The notes beneath the pieces are model-generated. The model saw only the letters and a list, made by a program, of their open reading frames with translations, was not told where the DNA came from and searched no databases. Shown piece by piece: positions 1-10,805 of a stretch of DNA of 64,000 nucleotides (the first letter of the stretch is position 1; each line of letters opens with the position of its first letter). Origin of the DNA: Solen grandis (lineage: Eukaryota > Mollusca > Bivalvia > Adapedonta > Solenidae); contig CM037778.1 of NCBI GenBank assembly GCA_021229015.1, forward strand, positions 81,511,842 through 81,575,841. The letters are read 5' to 3'. Both the position numbers and the translations under genes were made by a program.

Positions 1-1575
1 CAACATAAACTAAACTTAAAAAGCATTCACCAAAGACATTCAGCTATTTTTTTTAAAATACTTAGACAAGGATATTTCTTCGTATTTTTCTCGAATAATA
101 GTTAAAATTGTTTTGATCTTTAAAAACTTTGGCAAGCAAAAGGCGGACTGTATTTAACGAGGTCTTCAAAGCATATTCATCGTAAGTCTTGCAGTATGTG
201 TTTGAAATATTTTGGCCCTGATTCTCTTTGAATGTTAGAAAAGCTGTCATTTGCTTTTATTTGCATACTGGTATAATATATATCATAATATTTATTACAA
301 CAATATACTTCTTACATTATTTTACTGTCTGTTAAAGCTAAACGTAACGCTGCAATGGTAACATACAACGTTTATTTTGTTTTGTTGCGAGAATTCAATT
401 CTTACTAGCAGTTTGTCTCGATATTTGCCAACGCCAAATACATCATTTAAATGTTTACAGAAATATGTGACAAGTCTTCGATGTTTTGGCTAAAATAAAT
501 GATAATCTTTATTCTAAAAATAATTTGTTTATTATGTCACCCTAGATTTGTGGTCAACCAGCGATTTATTTTGATAGAACACATTTTCTCCATTTAACAA
601 AAAAAAAAATAAAAAAAAAAAATAAAAATAAAAAATAAAAAAAAAATGGGTGACTTCTAAGTCGGACAGACATTACTGCAGACACCAGAAACCTGCCCTC
701 AATACGCTCGCTCTTCTATTTTCTGTAGAAATGTCTTAAAAACACCATACTATACATAGAAACTTTTTTTTCGAATATTGGTCAAAGTATGTCCCCATTT
801 CTTATATTCTATATTACTTATGTATGAGTCCCTGTGAATTGATTGATGTTCTGTACCTGCTCCATGGCGACAAACCAATTCATAAGATAACTAATTAAGT
901 ATAGAAAACCACGGATAACGTAAATATGTTACAAAATTTATTGATAAAAATCATTTAAAATAAAAAAAAGAAATGGAACAGAATCAATAGTTAACTTTCT
1001 TAATCACTTCCAACTTCGGGACCTACTTTCGCATAATATACACGTATAATTAATACTCTTTGCTTTGTTTTCGACCTCGGGTAATTGATACGCAAAACTT
1101 ATATTTGATCTTTTGCAGAGACAGCACGTACCGTTTGACCAATGAAACTGCGTGTGACATACAGTTCGAATTTTGAAAGTCAGCTTTTGGTTCTGTAACT
1201 TAAATGAAGAGTATTCAAATAATACATGTGTTTCATTAGTCAACAAGTAGCTGATAAGTATTCGTAAAAACGCTTTTTGCCAGTTGAAAATCCCACAGTA
1301 TATTCGGTAGTGATAACGAAACATATACCGTGAACCTTTTGTATTTTCTATATCTCTTATAATACAACAGTTGTGGTAAACATGTGTGACTGCATCGAAA
1401 CATAACAAAATATGTTCAGTATTCATCTAAATAGAAAATCATGTCATATATATAGGATCTGATATAAATTATTATTTCATATCAAATTTTGAATAATGAT
1501 ATCATGAAAGAGTTTATTAAAATTTTATATTTTATCATATTACCTACCTAGTCTGGGTGAAATTTCGACTATAAC

Positions 1576-1617
<42 letters not shown>

Positions 1618-1989
1618 CATGAGTGAACGGGATGTGGACGAATTACTATTTGTAATCATACACCCAGAAATATTTTCAAATAATAGATGAAAATATAGGT
1701 TTAATGTGTGTATTTCTCAAACATTATCGACATCACATGTAAGAATGCATCTTTTAAACCAAAGTTAATTGCATGGAATAAATTCAATCCGGGTGTTTGG
1801 ATTCAACATAATATGTTTATATAGAATACACGCGCGTAACACGGAGTAAAGAAATTCAGCCTAAAAGTTATGTAACGTGTTAAATATAAGAAGATACGTT
1901 ACGATTGTACGAAACCGGAAAAAGCTGTTTAAGCATAATGTCATATGATAAATAACTATACAATTATATTGTTGTTTATTTTTTCATAC
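1..1989. other. left flank, no recognised gene
   Basis: AT-rich DNA with an A-rich low-complexity tract near 600-646 and a pure poly-A run near 1585-1615. A 140-codon open frame on the minus strand (1004-1426) has no recognisable domain or repeat pattern. If gene 1 continues, its next exon would lie here or beyond the window, but I found no second EGF-like cysteine pattern in this stretch. Confidence 0.5.
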
Positions 1990-2133
1990 TTTCTGTGCAA
2001 GTTTTCCCGGTGTAGCCGGGGTCACACGCCCCGCACACCCCATTTTCAGTCTCACATGGCGTCCAATCTAAACAATGGCCGCAACGACTCTGGCATTTCG
2101 GCCCATACTTGCCAACTGGGCAGACACGTAAAA
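1990..2133 (-). CDS. exon 4 of discoidin/EGF gene: EGF-like module
   Basis: A 144-nt exon, phase 1 to phase 1, between an acceptor TTTTCTAG and a donor GTATGA. It encodes CPVGKYGPKC, CGHC, CDPGYTG and a final C, giving eight cysteines in the spacing of the MEGF/scavenger-receptor type of EGF repeat. The length of exactly 48 codons and the symmetrical phase fit a shuffled EGF exon. A run-on reading of the frame past the donor hits a stop after seven codons, so the donor is probably used. The 3.1-kb intron to exon 3 is long; extra EGF exons inside it were not recognised. Confidence 0.75.
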
Positions 2134-5100
2134 CTAGAAAACGCAAAATAAATTGATTAAAGTTTTCATGTTAGCATATTAGAACATATAATTAAAATAA
2201 CCATATCAATATACGGTATAAAATGCGGACCAATAAGCAAAAGTGGTGTTGACTTGTACACAGTATACCTCGTTCCATTCATTACATAAAGAGTAATAGT
2301 TAGTTTTCGTGGAATATCATTTTAAATTCATCGAATGAGGAAGAAAATCAATATGTTCAAGAGTGGCGCATCCAAGAGTGCAAATCAAATACTAGTTTTC
2401 CTCATCATGAGATATATTAAAATGATATTCTACTTACACTAACATTTTTTTTTTCGTTTTATGTAATGCTTTACTGTTATTGTTTGGCTCCATGAAGAAT
2501 AAAAGACCCATTACAAAATAGTGGACATGATAAAAATGGCAACATTTACTGTTTGAATTTTAATTCATTGATATTCCGCTATAATCCCCGAACAACATTA
2601 AAAAACCTGTTTCATTTGAACATAAACTGATATATTTCTTTTTAATCTTTGAAAAGGTTTACATCAGGTTGCCATATTGTTTCCGTTTAAATGAACACCA
2701 TTCGTTTGTTTCACAGGTACTTACAGTTTGTCCTATTTTCATGTCCAATGAAATGCCCCTATTTCGTATATTTGAAAACTATGTCGCATGAAATTAATCG
2801 AGGTTCTGATAAGGAGAAAACATGTGACCGTTTCGAGCGGACTTTGCATACATCCTTTTATTACAAAGATGTGTGAGCATTAATTAGTCACGAGGTTAAA
2901 AAATACAGTCTCATCGGAACTCGAACCCAGAACACATCGCCTACACGACAAATGCTACTGGCCGCAAACATCATCAAAATACTAATGCACGGAATATCCA
3001 GACCACATTGCATTTAATGCATTTAATTATTATTGTTCAACCAAAAAGACCCTTCTGTGAAAGCAACACAGGTCTCGGAACTGTATAAGCCATGAACTGG
3101 TCAGCGCCTAACTCCACACAGCCGTTACTTCCCTTGTTAAGTACAGTAACCATTTCCATTAAATGTTTATTTACATCGATTTATATTTATGAGGATTTTT
3201 TTCATTTTTAAATTTTTAATTCGTGTATTTCATATCAGTTTATAAATGGGTTTATTTAATTTAACATTCATATTGATTAAATAGGTAACTAATAATCAGA
3301 GGACTGAATGTCCCAATGATGCATTAAGCATTAACTGGAACAGCAAAGGGGAACGTCAAGGGGCTTTTAATTTAGAACTCTTATAATGATTTTCCACATC
3401 AAATGAATCGTGTAGTTAATGTATAGTTTAGTTTTGAGGGCCGAACGTCATGCTTTTATTTGCCATATACCCATTTGGTTTAAACATATTTATTCCCATC
3501 ATATAATACAATATAGTATACAAAAATTCAAGTAATTGGGATAGGATGTGATCGAAAGCAAATCTTACAATGTTCTTCTCCTAGAAACACTTAATTACAC
3601 AAGAAGGCAGCTTATTAAAAGGATATATGGGAAAACATCTTGAGCTAAATATATAATATAATAAGAGGAAAATAATATTTGGATTTGAGAGTAAAAATGC
3701 TAGTATAAAGTGGAGATCTAATGAATAGTTTTGGTAAAAAGAATAAAGAAAAAAGGGAGAAAGTTAAGAGGATAAAGAGGTTCATATACCCATTTAGGTA
3801 AATAAAGACATTTTAATCAGTCAAGCAATTGGACCTGTCAATCAAACCGGAGGGTTTGGGTCATAAAGCGACAGTAAAAGCAATGTCGGTTACGGGGGAC
3901 AAAAACTGACAAATAAACATCATGTTATTTCCCCTATTAAGTTTAATCTTTATACTTTAAACACGATTTTGAGACATTCCAATGATCAAAACATTTAACT
4001 TTTAGAAGAAATTCCGATAACAAAGTGAGAATATAGGTATGCATTCAGGTCGTCCGTTAACGGCATTTTGTAAAATGACGTAATCGCCACAAAACAGCAG
4101 TGAAGAATAATGCGCGTTGCACTTGGGATGAGTTAGCGGGCATATGTGACATTAGGTTGGGGCAGTTTTCACCATTTCAAAGGAACGACCTAAGATTAGA
4201 CAGATTTCGCCCGATGGATCCCGAATTTGCCCAAGAACCAACAAAAACAAATGAGAATTGTCACTGAGTTAATGAGTATATATGAAAATTGCGATGATAT
4301 TTGACATCATGACTGGTTACGAAACGCTGGTTTCATAATTTGAGTTTGTGGGTTTGAGGAATGGAGGAAGGTGAAATATTCTAGAACGTTTAAGGAGTTT
4401 TAATAGCGTTTTGTATGTACTAATTTCTTACGCACTTGGAATGGTTCTCCAGTTTCCTGTCCCAGAGCACACTACAGAAAGGGTGCATGCTGAAAAAATT
4501 CTACTTGGCGCCATTAACCCCTATGTAAAGTTTTCCAACTGCTCCTTGATAACCCAAAGCACACAAGAAATATGTCTTAACGGAATATTTTCATACCAAT
4601 GAACTTCATAATTTGTCACATTCCTAGTACATCCCAGATCTGTCACCATGTTTTTTTGTTTTATTTTTGGCTGAATCGACATATCAAACAGTGTTTAGGG
4701 GACGGCGGTTTGAGACCGCACAGCTGTTGGGCATACCATTTACCAATGCAATAGCACTTTATTTCAGTCGGACTATAAAAATGCATTTTCCAAATGAAGG
4801 ACGGGTACTTTGAAGGACATTCGACTAGACATATTTGACCAGGAAAATCCGCATCCATAATTAGAACTTTCAGAATAGCCATCTTACGTTTTGTGCACTT
4901 TGCAAATAGAGGGTAAAAGAAGAAGGTGCGATTACTTTAACAATAAACAATATTTCGCGATGAAGTAAAACATTTAGCCTAAAGCGGCTAGTATCACGAA
5001 CTAGTTTGAATCATGTTACATTAATAGTTTGAATGAAATAAAAAATGGAATGTATCCTGATTTAATTTTGGCAGTGGCTGTGATCTATAGTACTATTTTC

Positions 5101-6310
5101 CATAACATTTCCAGACGAAATGTACTGGTTCAACCCAGGAACCGTCGAAAAGGATAAGTATAAGTTGTAAGAGCTTGTTTTCCATTCGATACCAAAATAA
5201 ATATGTTTAAACTGTTTACGTATACATGCTTTACATTGTATTTGCTAAATTTACCATTTTTGAAGACTTCTAACTCACAAACAAGCAGTTTTGTCCTTTG
5301 TTCGCATTCCAGCTTGACAAACCGGGCTTCTACAGGTTCAGCTAGTGTGTAGTTGAGAATTGAGGAATTGGTCGGTAGTAATTGACGGTGGGTATCTTTG
5401 GTTTCTACCTCCTTGTATAGATAGATAATCACACCGTGGCTTTCCTCTGTGTAAAGAATCACACCCATGTTAATTTAAGGTGGAAGTTTTGGACTGTGGG
5501 TTAGATACACGGAATTTGATATCTGTATTCGACTTTAAAATATTGGGTTTGGTAATGGTGGCACACAAAAAGTCTACTCTCGGTTCGGACATTAGTTTGA
5601 TTGACATACTAGAGATACCGTGTGAGTTTTGATGAATCTTTCTAAAATGCCACCCTGTTTACATTGATCGCTTTAATACTTGTTTAAAATCTAGTTACAT
5701 AAAAACAAAGCACTGTACACAGTTCAAAATGATATTAAGATATAGAAAAATAAATGTGTATGTACCGCAGAAGGAGCCGGATTGGCCATATATTTTTACA
5801 TTCGAAACCGGATATATGTCTCCAAGGTCTACCATCAACCACGGCTTAGACTCGAGATCAGATGAATAGAAACAAAATGTTTTATCGTATGTCCGCACGT
5901 CTCCGTCAACGGCATAAGCTGCTGAGTATGCTGCACTGCTCCTACTCACCGACTTCCAACGAGCAAGATTGACCGCTGAAGTATTGATATAAAAAAAGAG
6001 TTACAATTCATAAAGGTTATTAGAGAATCAAAATTAAACCACGTGTATGACATATGCTCAAGTTAAAATGGATAAATCACCGACAACACGTTGAAAAAGT
6101 TTATTATTGTTATTACATCATCGTTTCGGCTAACGTCTTCATCAGAATAACAATATCATTTATACATAAACAACGGAAACGACGTCACAATGATTAGCGT
6201 AACGTCAAAAAAGAGCTGAAAAATGAGGACGTGTACTATATGTAACGTCAAGAATGAGATAGGTATTGTTTTGGATATAAAATAAAAATCATTTCCTATA
6301 GCTAATTACA

Positions 6311-6353
<43 letters not shown>

Positions 6354-6654
6354 ATGAATAGGAAAAAAACGGTGCTTGCTTTTTTATATGATCGAGTTCA
6401 AATGAAAAAAAGAAGGAAAACATACTGAAACACTTAATAGTTATAATAATTATCTAGCTATGCAAAACACAAGTTTTACATAGAATAATAAGGTTAGGAA
6501 TAATCAGACCCAGGAACCTTTAGGAACCCTTCCAAAATAGGAGAAATAGAATTCATTTATGTATCAAATTTTACTTACCAGATGATTTTACGATAGTTAA
6601 CGTCAATACAGTAATGCCTATCACGCAACACGCAATAAAGTGCCTCTCATGCAT
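1990..6654 (-). CDS. signal peptide + discoidin/fucolectin + EGF-like protein (partial, 4 exons seen)
   Basis: Partial gene on the minus strand; exons 6654-6579, 5975-5766, 5446-5255 and 2133-1990. Every junction is phase 1 and every intron has GT..AG ends, which is strong internal support. The product starts with a hydrophobic signal peptide (residues 1-25) and continues into a discoidin/fucolectin-type carbohydrate-binding domain (about 27-160) with the hallmarks AVDGD, KPWLMVDLG, YPVSNVKIY and a closing VCELEVF strand. An EGF module with eight cysteines follows (about 164-207). In bivalves this order (signal peptide, F5/8C-like, EGF repeats) is known from MEGF10-like and receptor-phosphatase-like families, so a membrane receptor is possible. 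No transmembrane or cytoplasmic part is visible here. The sugar-binding role is inferred from the family. The 3' end is missing. Confidence 0.8.
2905..2975 (-). repeat. tRNA-like SINE head remnant
   Basis: On the minus strand the segment ends in a B-box-like GGGTTCGAGTTCC preceded by an irregular tRNA-like 5' half. It cannot be folded by eye into a canonical tRNA with matching acceptor ends, so I call it a tRNA-derived SINE fragment. Confidence 0.4.
5130..5215. repeat. 85-bp interspersed repeat, copy A
   Basis: Shares GGTTCAACCCAGGAACCG and the following 65 or so bases, diverged, with 12240-12325. GGTTCAACCC resembles a polymerase III B box, so a SINE origin is possible. If the exon 3 donor at 5254 were not used, the discoidin gene would read in frame into this repeat and stop at its edge. 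Confidence 0.5.
5255..5446 (-). CDS. exon 3 of discoidin/EGF gene: second half of discoidin domain
   Basis: A 192-nt exon, acceptor TTCTTTACACAG, donor GGTAAAT. It encodes the C-terminal half of the fucolectin/discoidin domain, ending ARFVKLECEQRTKLLVCELE, which matches the usual final strands (RYV..., LCEVEV). It starts with two bases completing a Glu codon and ends with one base of the codon shared with the EGF exon. An alternative longer form reading through to a stop at 5130 is possible but would enter a repeat. Confidence 0.8.
5766..5975 (-). CDS. exon 2 of discoidin/EGF gene: first half of discoidin domain
   Basis: A 210-nt exon, acceptor ATCAATACTTCAG, donor CGGTACAT. It encodes NLARWKSVSRSS, then AVDGD and KPWLMVDLGDIYPVSNVKIY: the N-terminal half of an F5/8C or fucolectin-type domain, in which AVDG precedes the variable loop and W-VDLG is the core strand. 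The first two bases complete an Ala codon begun in exon 1. Confidence 0.85.
5976..6578 (-). other. intron 1 of discoidin/EGF gene
   Basis: About 600 bp of AT-rich intron with a roughly 42-bp pure poly-A run (about 6311-6352, plus strand). Nothing else is recognised. Confidence 0.7.
6579..6654 (-). CDS. exon 1 of discoidin/EGF gene: start codon and signal peptide
   Basis: Twenty-five codons plus one base, ending at a consensus donor GGTAAGT. The ATG at 6654 opens a peptide MHERHFIACCVIGITVLTL with one uninterrupted hydrophobic core followed by small residues, typical of a cleaved signal peptide. The ATG is directly preceded by CTATTTTCAG, a good acceptor, so a 5'-UTR intron upstream is likely. 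The phase-1 end matches exon 2. Confidence 0.75.
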
Positions 6655-6728
6655 CTGAAAATAGATAAGGTTTGACGAGGAAATTGATCTCGTGTCATCA
6701 CATTTTTATTTTTTGTATTACACGAAAC

Positions 6729-6732
<4 letters not shown>

Positions 6733-6761
<29 letters not shown>
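6733..6761. repeat. (CA)n microsatellite
   Basis: About 14 perfect CA units. Confidence 0.95.
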
Positions 6762-6764
<3 letters not shown>

Positions 6765-7585
6765 AATAAAATATGAACGTGTTAATTGCCATTTATCAAT
6801 TAATTATGATTGCCCATGTCTCTCATTTCCTGTTTATTCATCGCTTGTTTGTAGACTAAAATACAACGGACTGGAATTAAATGTATTTGATCGAGTGATA
6901 TAAATAATGTCAATTTATATCTTCTTGAATTTTAAACAAACACTTTTTTTCATCTGTATTTACTTAAGAGATAACTCTTACTAATGAAACTAAAGGTCTC
7001 TCCTATAAAAGGAAATGTTTTTGCATAATTAGTTTAATATTTTAAGTATATACAAAGTTCCGTTCATTACGTCTGTTTTAAATGAAACAAGATAATATCT
7101 TTAAAAAAAAGATATTGAACGACATGCTTAGTCACTATCTGTACTGTAAGATCGTGTTTACTTCCGGTACCGTTGTACAGCAAGTAGTATGTATCTCTGA
7201 TTTAATATACAGTTTTCATGTCCAGTTACATGTAAAGTAAATAAATCAGCATGGCATGGACTATTAGCCAATGAGAACAGTGCCTATAAACAGGTGCGCT
7301 AAGAAATAAGTGTCTGGTCGTTTCAAATTGCCGAAATCTAGTAAAAAGAAATATGGGTCAATAGCAAAATTATAGACCTGCAAAACTAATTCTTAATTAT
7401 AATTAAAGTTGTAATACTACCCTAAATCGATGCATTAAATACAAAAAATAAGTTGGAAATATGAAAATTCAATCATTTTTGTGACGACATGCAAAATATT
7501 GCATCTGGGTGTCAAACGATTAGCTCGATTATTCTCGATAGCATTACCAATATATTAAATGACTGTGGGAAATTAATTCCTCGCC
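6762..7585. other. intergenic, upstream of discoidin/EGF gene
   Basis: AT-rich sequence that would contain the promoter of gene 1 if that gene has an upstream non-coding exon. No clear core promoter or repeat is recognised. Confidence 0.4.
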
Positions 7586-8038
7586 TATGGTGACATATTT
7601 CTGCCAGCCACTTATCCACTTAGCTATGTTGACATTTTTCTGAAAAATTGTCACATATTCAGATAGTATCTGGCAAGTAGCAAATTTTCAAGTTATCTGC
7701 TTAGGTATCATAACAGGACTAAACTGTCTGTTAGTGCCCACTACTGCCAATCACATATTCACTTATTTTAACTGGATATCATGCCTTTTTCCAGATAATT
7801 ATGTGAAAAAATGCTTGTTATCCACATAATTTAACTGACTAACTTGAAAAAAGGCGAGATATCCATTTAACTTAAGTGAATATATTGCTGGCAGTAGTGG
7901 GCAGTTTTGTTCAGTTAAGATACCTAAGAGGATAACACGAAAGTTTTCTACTTGCCAGATACTAACTATGTGACAATTTTTTAGAAAAGTTTCGACATAG
8001 CTAAGTGAATAAGTGGCTGGCAGAAATATGCCACCATA
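7586..8038. mobile_element. 453-bp foldback/MITE with 6-bp target duplication
   Basis: Two arms of about 200 bp are inverted copies of each other around a short loop near 7800-7825. The tips read TATGGTGACATATTTCTGCC on the left and, inverted, TATGGTGGCATATTTCTGCC on the right. The element is bracketed by a perfect CTCGCC at 7580-7585 and 8039-8044, a target-site duplication. It has no coding capacity, so it is a non-autonomous foldback DNA transposon. The superfamily is not resolved. Confidence 0.85.
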
Positions 8039-8499
8039 CTCGCCAATTCCTCTACCCCTACAAGTAGTTTTTCCGAAGATTCACACGAAGATTTCCGGAA
8101 TCGATCGGGCCCTGTGACGTAGTCAGATTGGCTCCCCTAGGTCATGCATAATCATAAGAGTTTGTAACAAAACCGTGTCAATCGAGTTTCCCCATATCTA
8201 ACCCGTGCACGGTTACACGGTTTTCACGTGAAAGTTTGGGTTTGTGTTTATATTATACGTGTCAGACACTTTTTGTCAAACAATCCCACCATCTAAATGC
8301 AACAGTTCTTTAGAGAAAATGAATTGTTGCATAACATTTGTTTTTCATCGGAGAAATATTTCAATAAAGTTGAGCACTATACTATCAGATGAAGTGGTGT
8401 ATGCACTTCTATGTAAATAAGGCAATTACCTGAACCTTTTTAAAAAAAGGCGATTAGATAGCCGTGGAATTCCGTACCTGTTGCTAACCTGACATGACT

Positions 8500-8735
8500 T
8501 GACTATTTCAGCATACTGTTGCTTCAATAGTATTTCAGTTATATAGCGACCTCCAGCTACATATAAGAGCAAAACTCCGAATGCACGGAGGCACTCGGGT
8601 AGAACCACTGACCTACCGCAGCTTCCTCACATGAAAATCCGAATGACCCTGCCGGGGTTCCAACCCACGCGGTGAGGGGCTGAGTGAGTGTTCAAGTCAG
8701 CGACCTTACTCTCTCGGCCACGAAGTCCCCCCCCC
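8500..8735 (-). mobile_element. tRNA-derived SINE
   Basis: Read on the minus strand from 8735. The head has an A box in GTGGCCGAGAGAGTAAGG (tRNA-Leu/Ser-like) and a B box in GTGGGTTGGAACCCC. The body contains TCATGTGAGGAAGC, GGTCAGTGGTTCTACCC and TATAACTGAAATAC, an arrangement common to a bivalve SINE family. A C-homopolymer lies at the 5' end (8727-8739). The 3' end is degenerate. Confidence 0.75.
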
Positions 8736-8739
8736 CCCC

Positions 8740-9737
8740 TCCTAATTCACCTGAGTTCCGGATATTACCTATTAAAGATGAATACTTATCTGGTGTTTTA
8801 GCGTAATTTATTGAATGACAGCAGAGTGAGCAGTAGTTTCTTAAATTTTTATAGTGTGCAAAGTTTAAGTGAATATGTCATGACGATTTGTTGACAAATA
8901 AACAGTGGTGAGAGGGATTTTAAGAGAAAATGGTCCGACCAAAATGAATCCCCCATCTTCAGCAAAAAGAAATCCGATGAACTTTACAAACAATAACTTA
9001 TAGATTACAGATTTGTTTAAGGCAAAACATGTTGCAGCTATTGCCTTGTCATTACTAGAGGATAACGATACTCATGTACGAGAAAAGATTTTCAATCAAG
9101 AAAGTTTAATAGATCTGACAACATTGAACACTTTTAGATAACATTTTAAGAAAAATTCTTATAGTGTTCAAAGTTTCAGTGAACATGTTATGACGATTTG
9201 ATGACAAAATCTGCTACCATTTGATAAAGTACGCTAAGACACCAGAAAATTATTCACGTGTGCCATATACAAACACCAAAACTCTACCTCCATTTTAGAG
9301 TGTATCCAAAATAATAACAAAAGGGAAGCAACTCTTGTAGTTGTAGGGTTTGTTTGATTGGATTGTGTCCCTTCGATAAAATGCAACTTTCTTAACAATC
9401 GAACGCTAAATATAAAGGAGTACCAACTCGTAAATCTTTTCATTTTGAATGTCAATTTAAGTCAAAAACAAACGATATCCACGAGCGTATTTCGCACTCT
9501 TACAAAACCACCTGAGGGTTTTTGCATAAATTATTAGGAAAAAAAATATTACTAATTGTACCAAAAACGAAAACAACTTTACATCCATAAAGTGCTTCTC
9601 AGTGAAGATTTAGAAAAAAAGATCGCGTATACTTTATTAAGATTTACTCTCAGTCCAAACCGTGCGCGCTTATGTATATTATATTTTAAGCCGCTGATAT
9701 TGAAGCTTACCAAAACAACTGATTAATACAATTATAA
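8740..9737. other. intergenic, no gene seen
   Basis: Contains a diverged direct duplication of about 55 bp (near 8848-8905 and 9157-9212, both with CAAAGTTT..GTGAA and ATGACGATTTG). No domain-bearing open frame. Confidence 0.5.
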
Positions 9738-10805
9738 CAAGGCAGTCCAAAGGACAGCTATATCCCCCGCCGCTGGTCAAATATAAGAATTTGTTTGGTC
9801 ATAGGATTATGTTCACCTTAACCTGGCATGGTTGTAGCAGACATAGAACATCAGTTTAAGACAATTTAACTTTCCGGAGTTATGTATGAATCTCAGAATT
9901 CGGAGGCACATATATTAAAAGTTTACTGACAAGTTTTACATGGGAAACAGTACAAAAAGTGAACATCAATGAAGTATAGGATGTATTAGGTAACCACAAA
10001 ATACATGTGTAACTCACTTAAAAACTTTATATATCATGACATAATTTGTATGATTGTGAACATGACATACTATTATTTACCGAGTACAATAAATCATTGT
10101 GGAAGTGCAATCCAGGTCAAGAAGTGGTCTGTGTAAGGCAAGGGGAACACTCCTGAATGAGATATGGAGCGGACACGAAAATAACATTTGACCTGCAAGT
10201 ATGACCTTGACCTTGAGCAAGCGTGACCGCCTCATGCCTTCTGCACATCAGCTCAATGAGGTTAACATTTTAGCCGAGTTTGAAGAAAATGTGTCCAAGC
10301 GTTCATGAGATATGGAGCGGACACGAAAATAACATTTGACCTTCAAGTATGACCTTGACCTTGAGCAAGCGTGACCGCCTCATGCCTTCTGCATATCAGC
10401 TCAATGAGGTTAACATTTTAGCCGACTTTGAAGAAAATGTGTCCAAGCGTTCATGAGATATGGAGCGGACACGAAAATAACATTTGACCTTCAAGTATGA
10501 CCTTGACCTTGAGCCAGCCTGACCGCCTCATGCCTTCTGCACATCAGCTCAATGAGGTTAACATTTTAGCCGAGTTTGAAGAAAATGTGTCCAAGCGTTC
10601 ATGAGATATGGAGCGGACACGAAAATAACATTTGACCTTCAAGTATGACCTTGACCTTGAGCCAGCCTGACCGCCTCATGCCTTCTGCACATCAGGTCAA
10701 TGAGATATGGAGCGGACACGAAAATGTTTCGGACACACTGACGGACGGTCGGACGGACGAAGGGCATTCCTATAACCCCCTCCCGCTTCGCGGCGGGGGA
10801 TTAAT
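9738..10805. mobile_element. tandem-cored repetitive element
   Basis: Left end carries ATCCCCCGCCGC and the right end the inverted GCGGCGGGGGAT, suggesting terminal inverted similarity. The right part is a 148-bp tandem array (10157-10735) followed by a GGAC-rich stretch. This is the layout of non-autonomous molluscan elements with internal tandem repeats. Confidence 0.55.
10157..10735 (+). repeat. 148-bp tandem array, 4 near-identical units or partial units
   Basis: GATATGGAGCGGACACGAAA recurs at about 10161, 10309, 10457, 10605 and 10703, so three full 148-bp periods are followed by a shortened 98-bp one. Each full unit contains TGACCTTGACCTTGAG, i.e. two adjacent AGGTCA half-sites on the minus strand, plus a further TTTGACCT nearby. 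A 74-codon open frame across it is a by-product. Confidence 0.9.

Larger units (their letters stand above)
2134..5254 (-). other. intron 3 of discoidin/EGF gene
   Basis: AT-rich intron of about 3.1 kb. It holds a tRNA-like remnant (about 2905-2975, minus) and, at the exon 3 side, an 85-bp repeat shared with 12240-12325. A 73-codon minus-strand open frame at 4661-4882 contains several cysteines but no convincing domain or splice context. I see nothing else. Confidence 0.6.

Noticed and set aside
2905..2975. Functional tRNA gene (also considered at 8650-8735, 28205-28260, 44640-44722, 45338-45405, 47720-47790)
   Set aside because: All have A/B-box-like sequence but imperfect arms and SINE bodies or degenerate flanks; none folds by eye as a canonical tRNA.
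4661..4882. Extra exon of the discoidin/EGF gene
   Set aside because: Cysteine-containing but no EGF or discoidin pattern, and exons 3 and 4 already join in phase.
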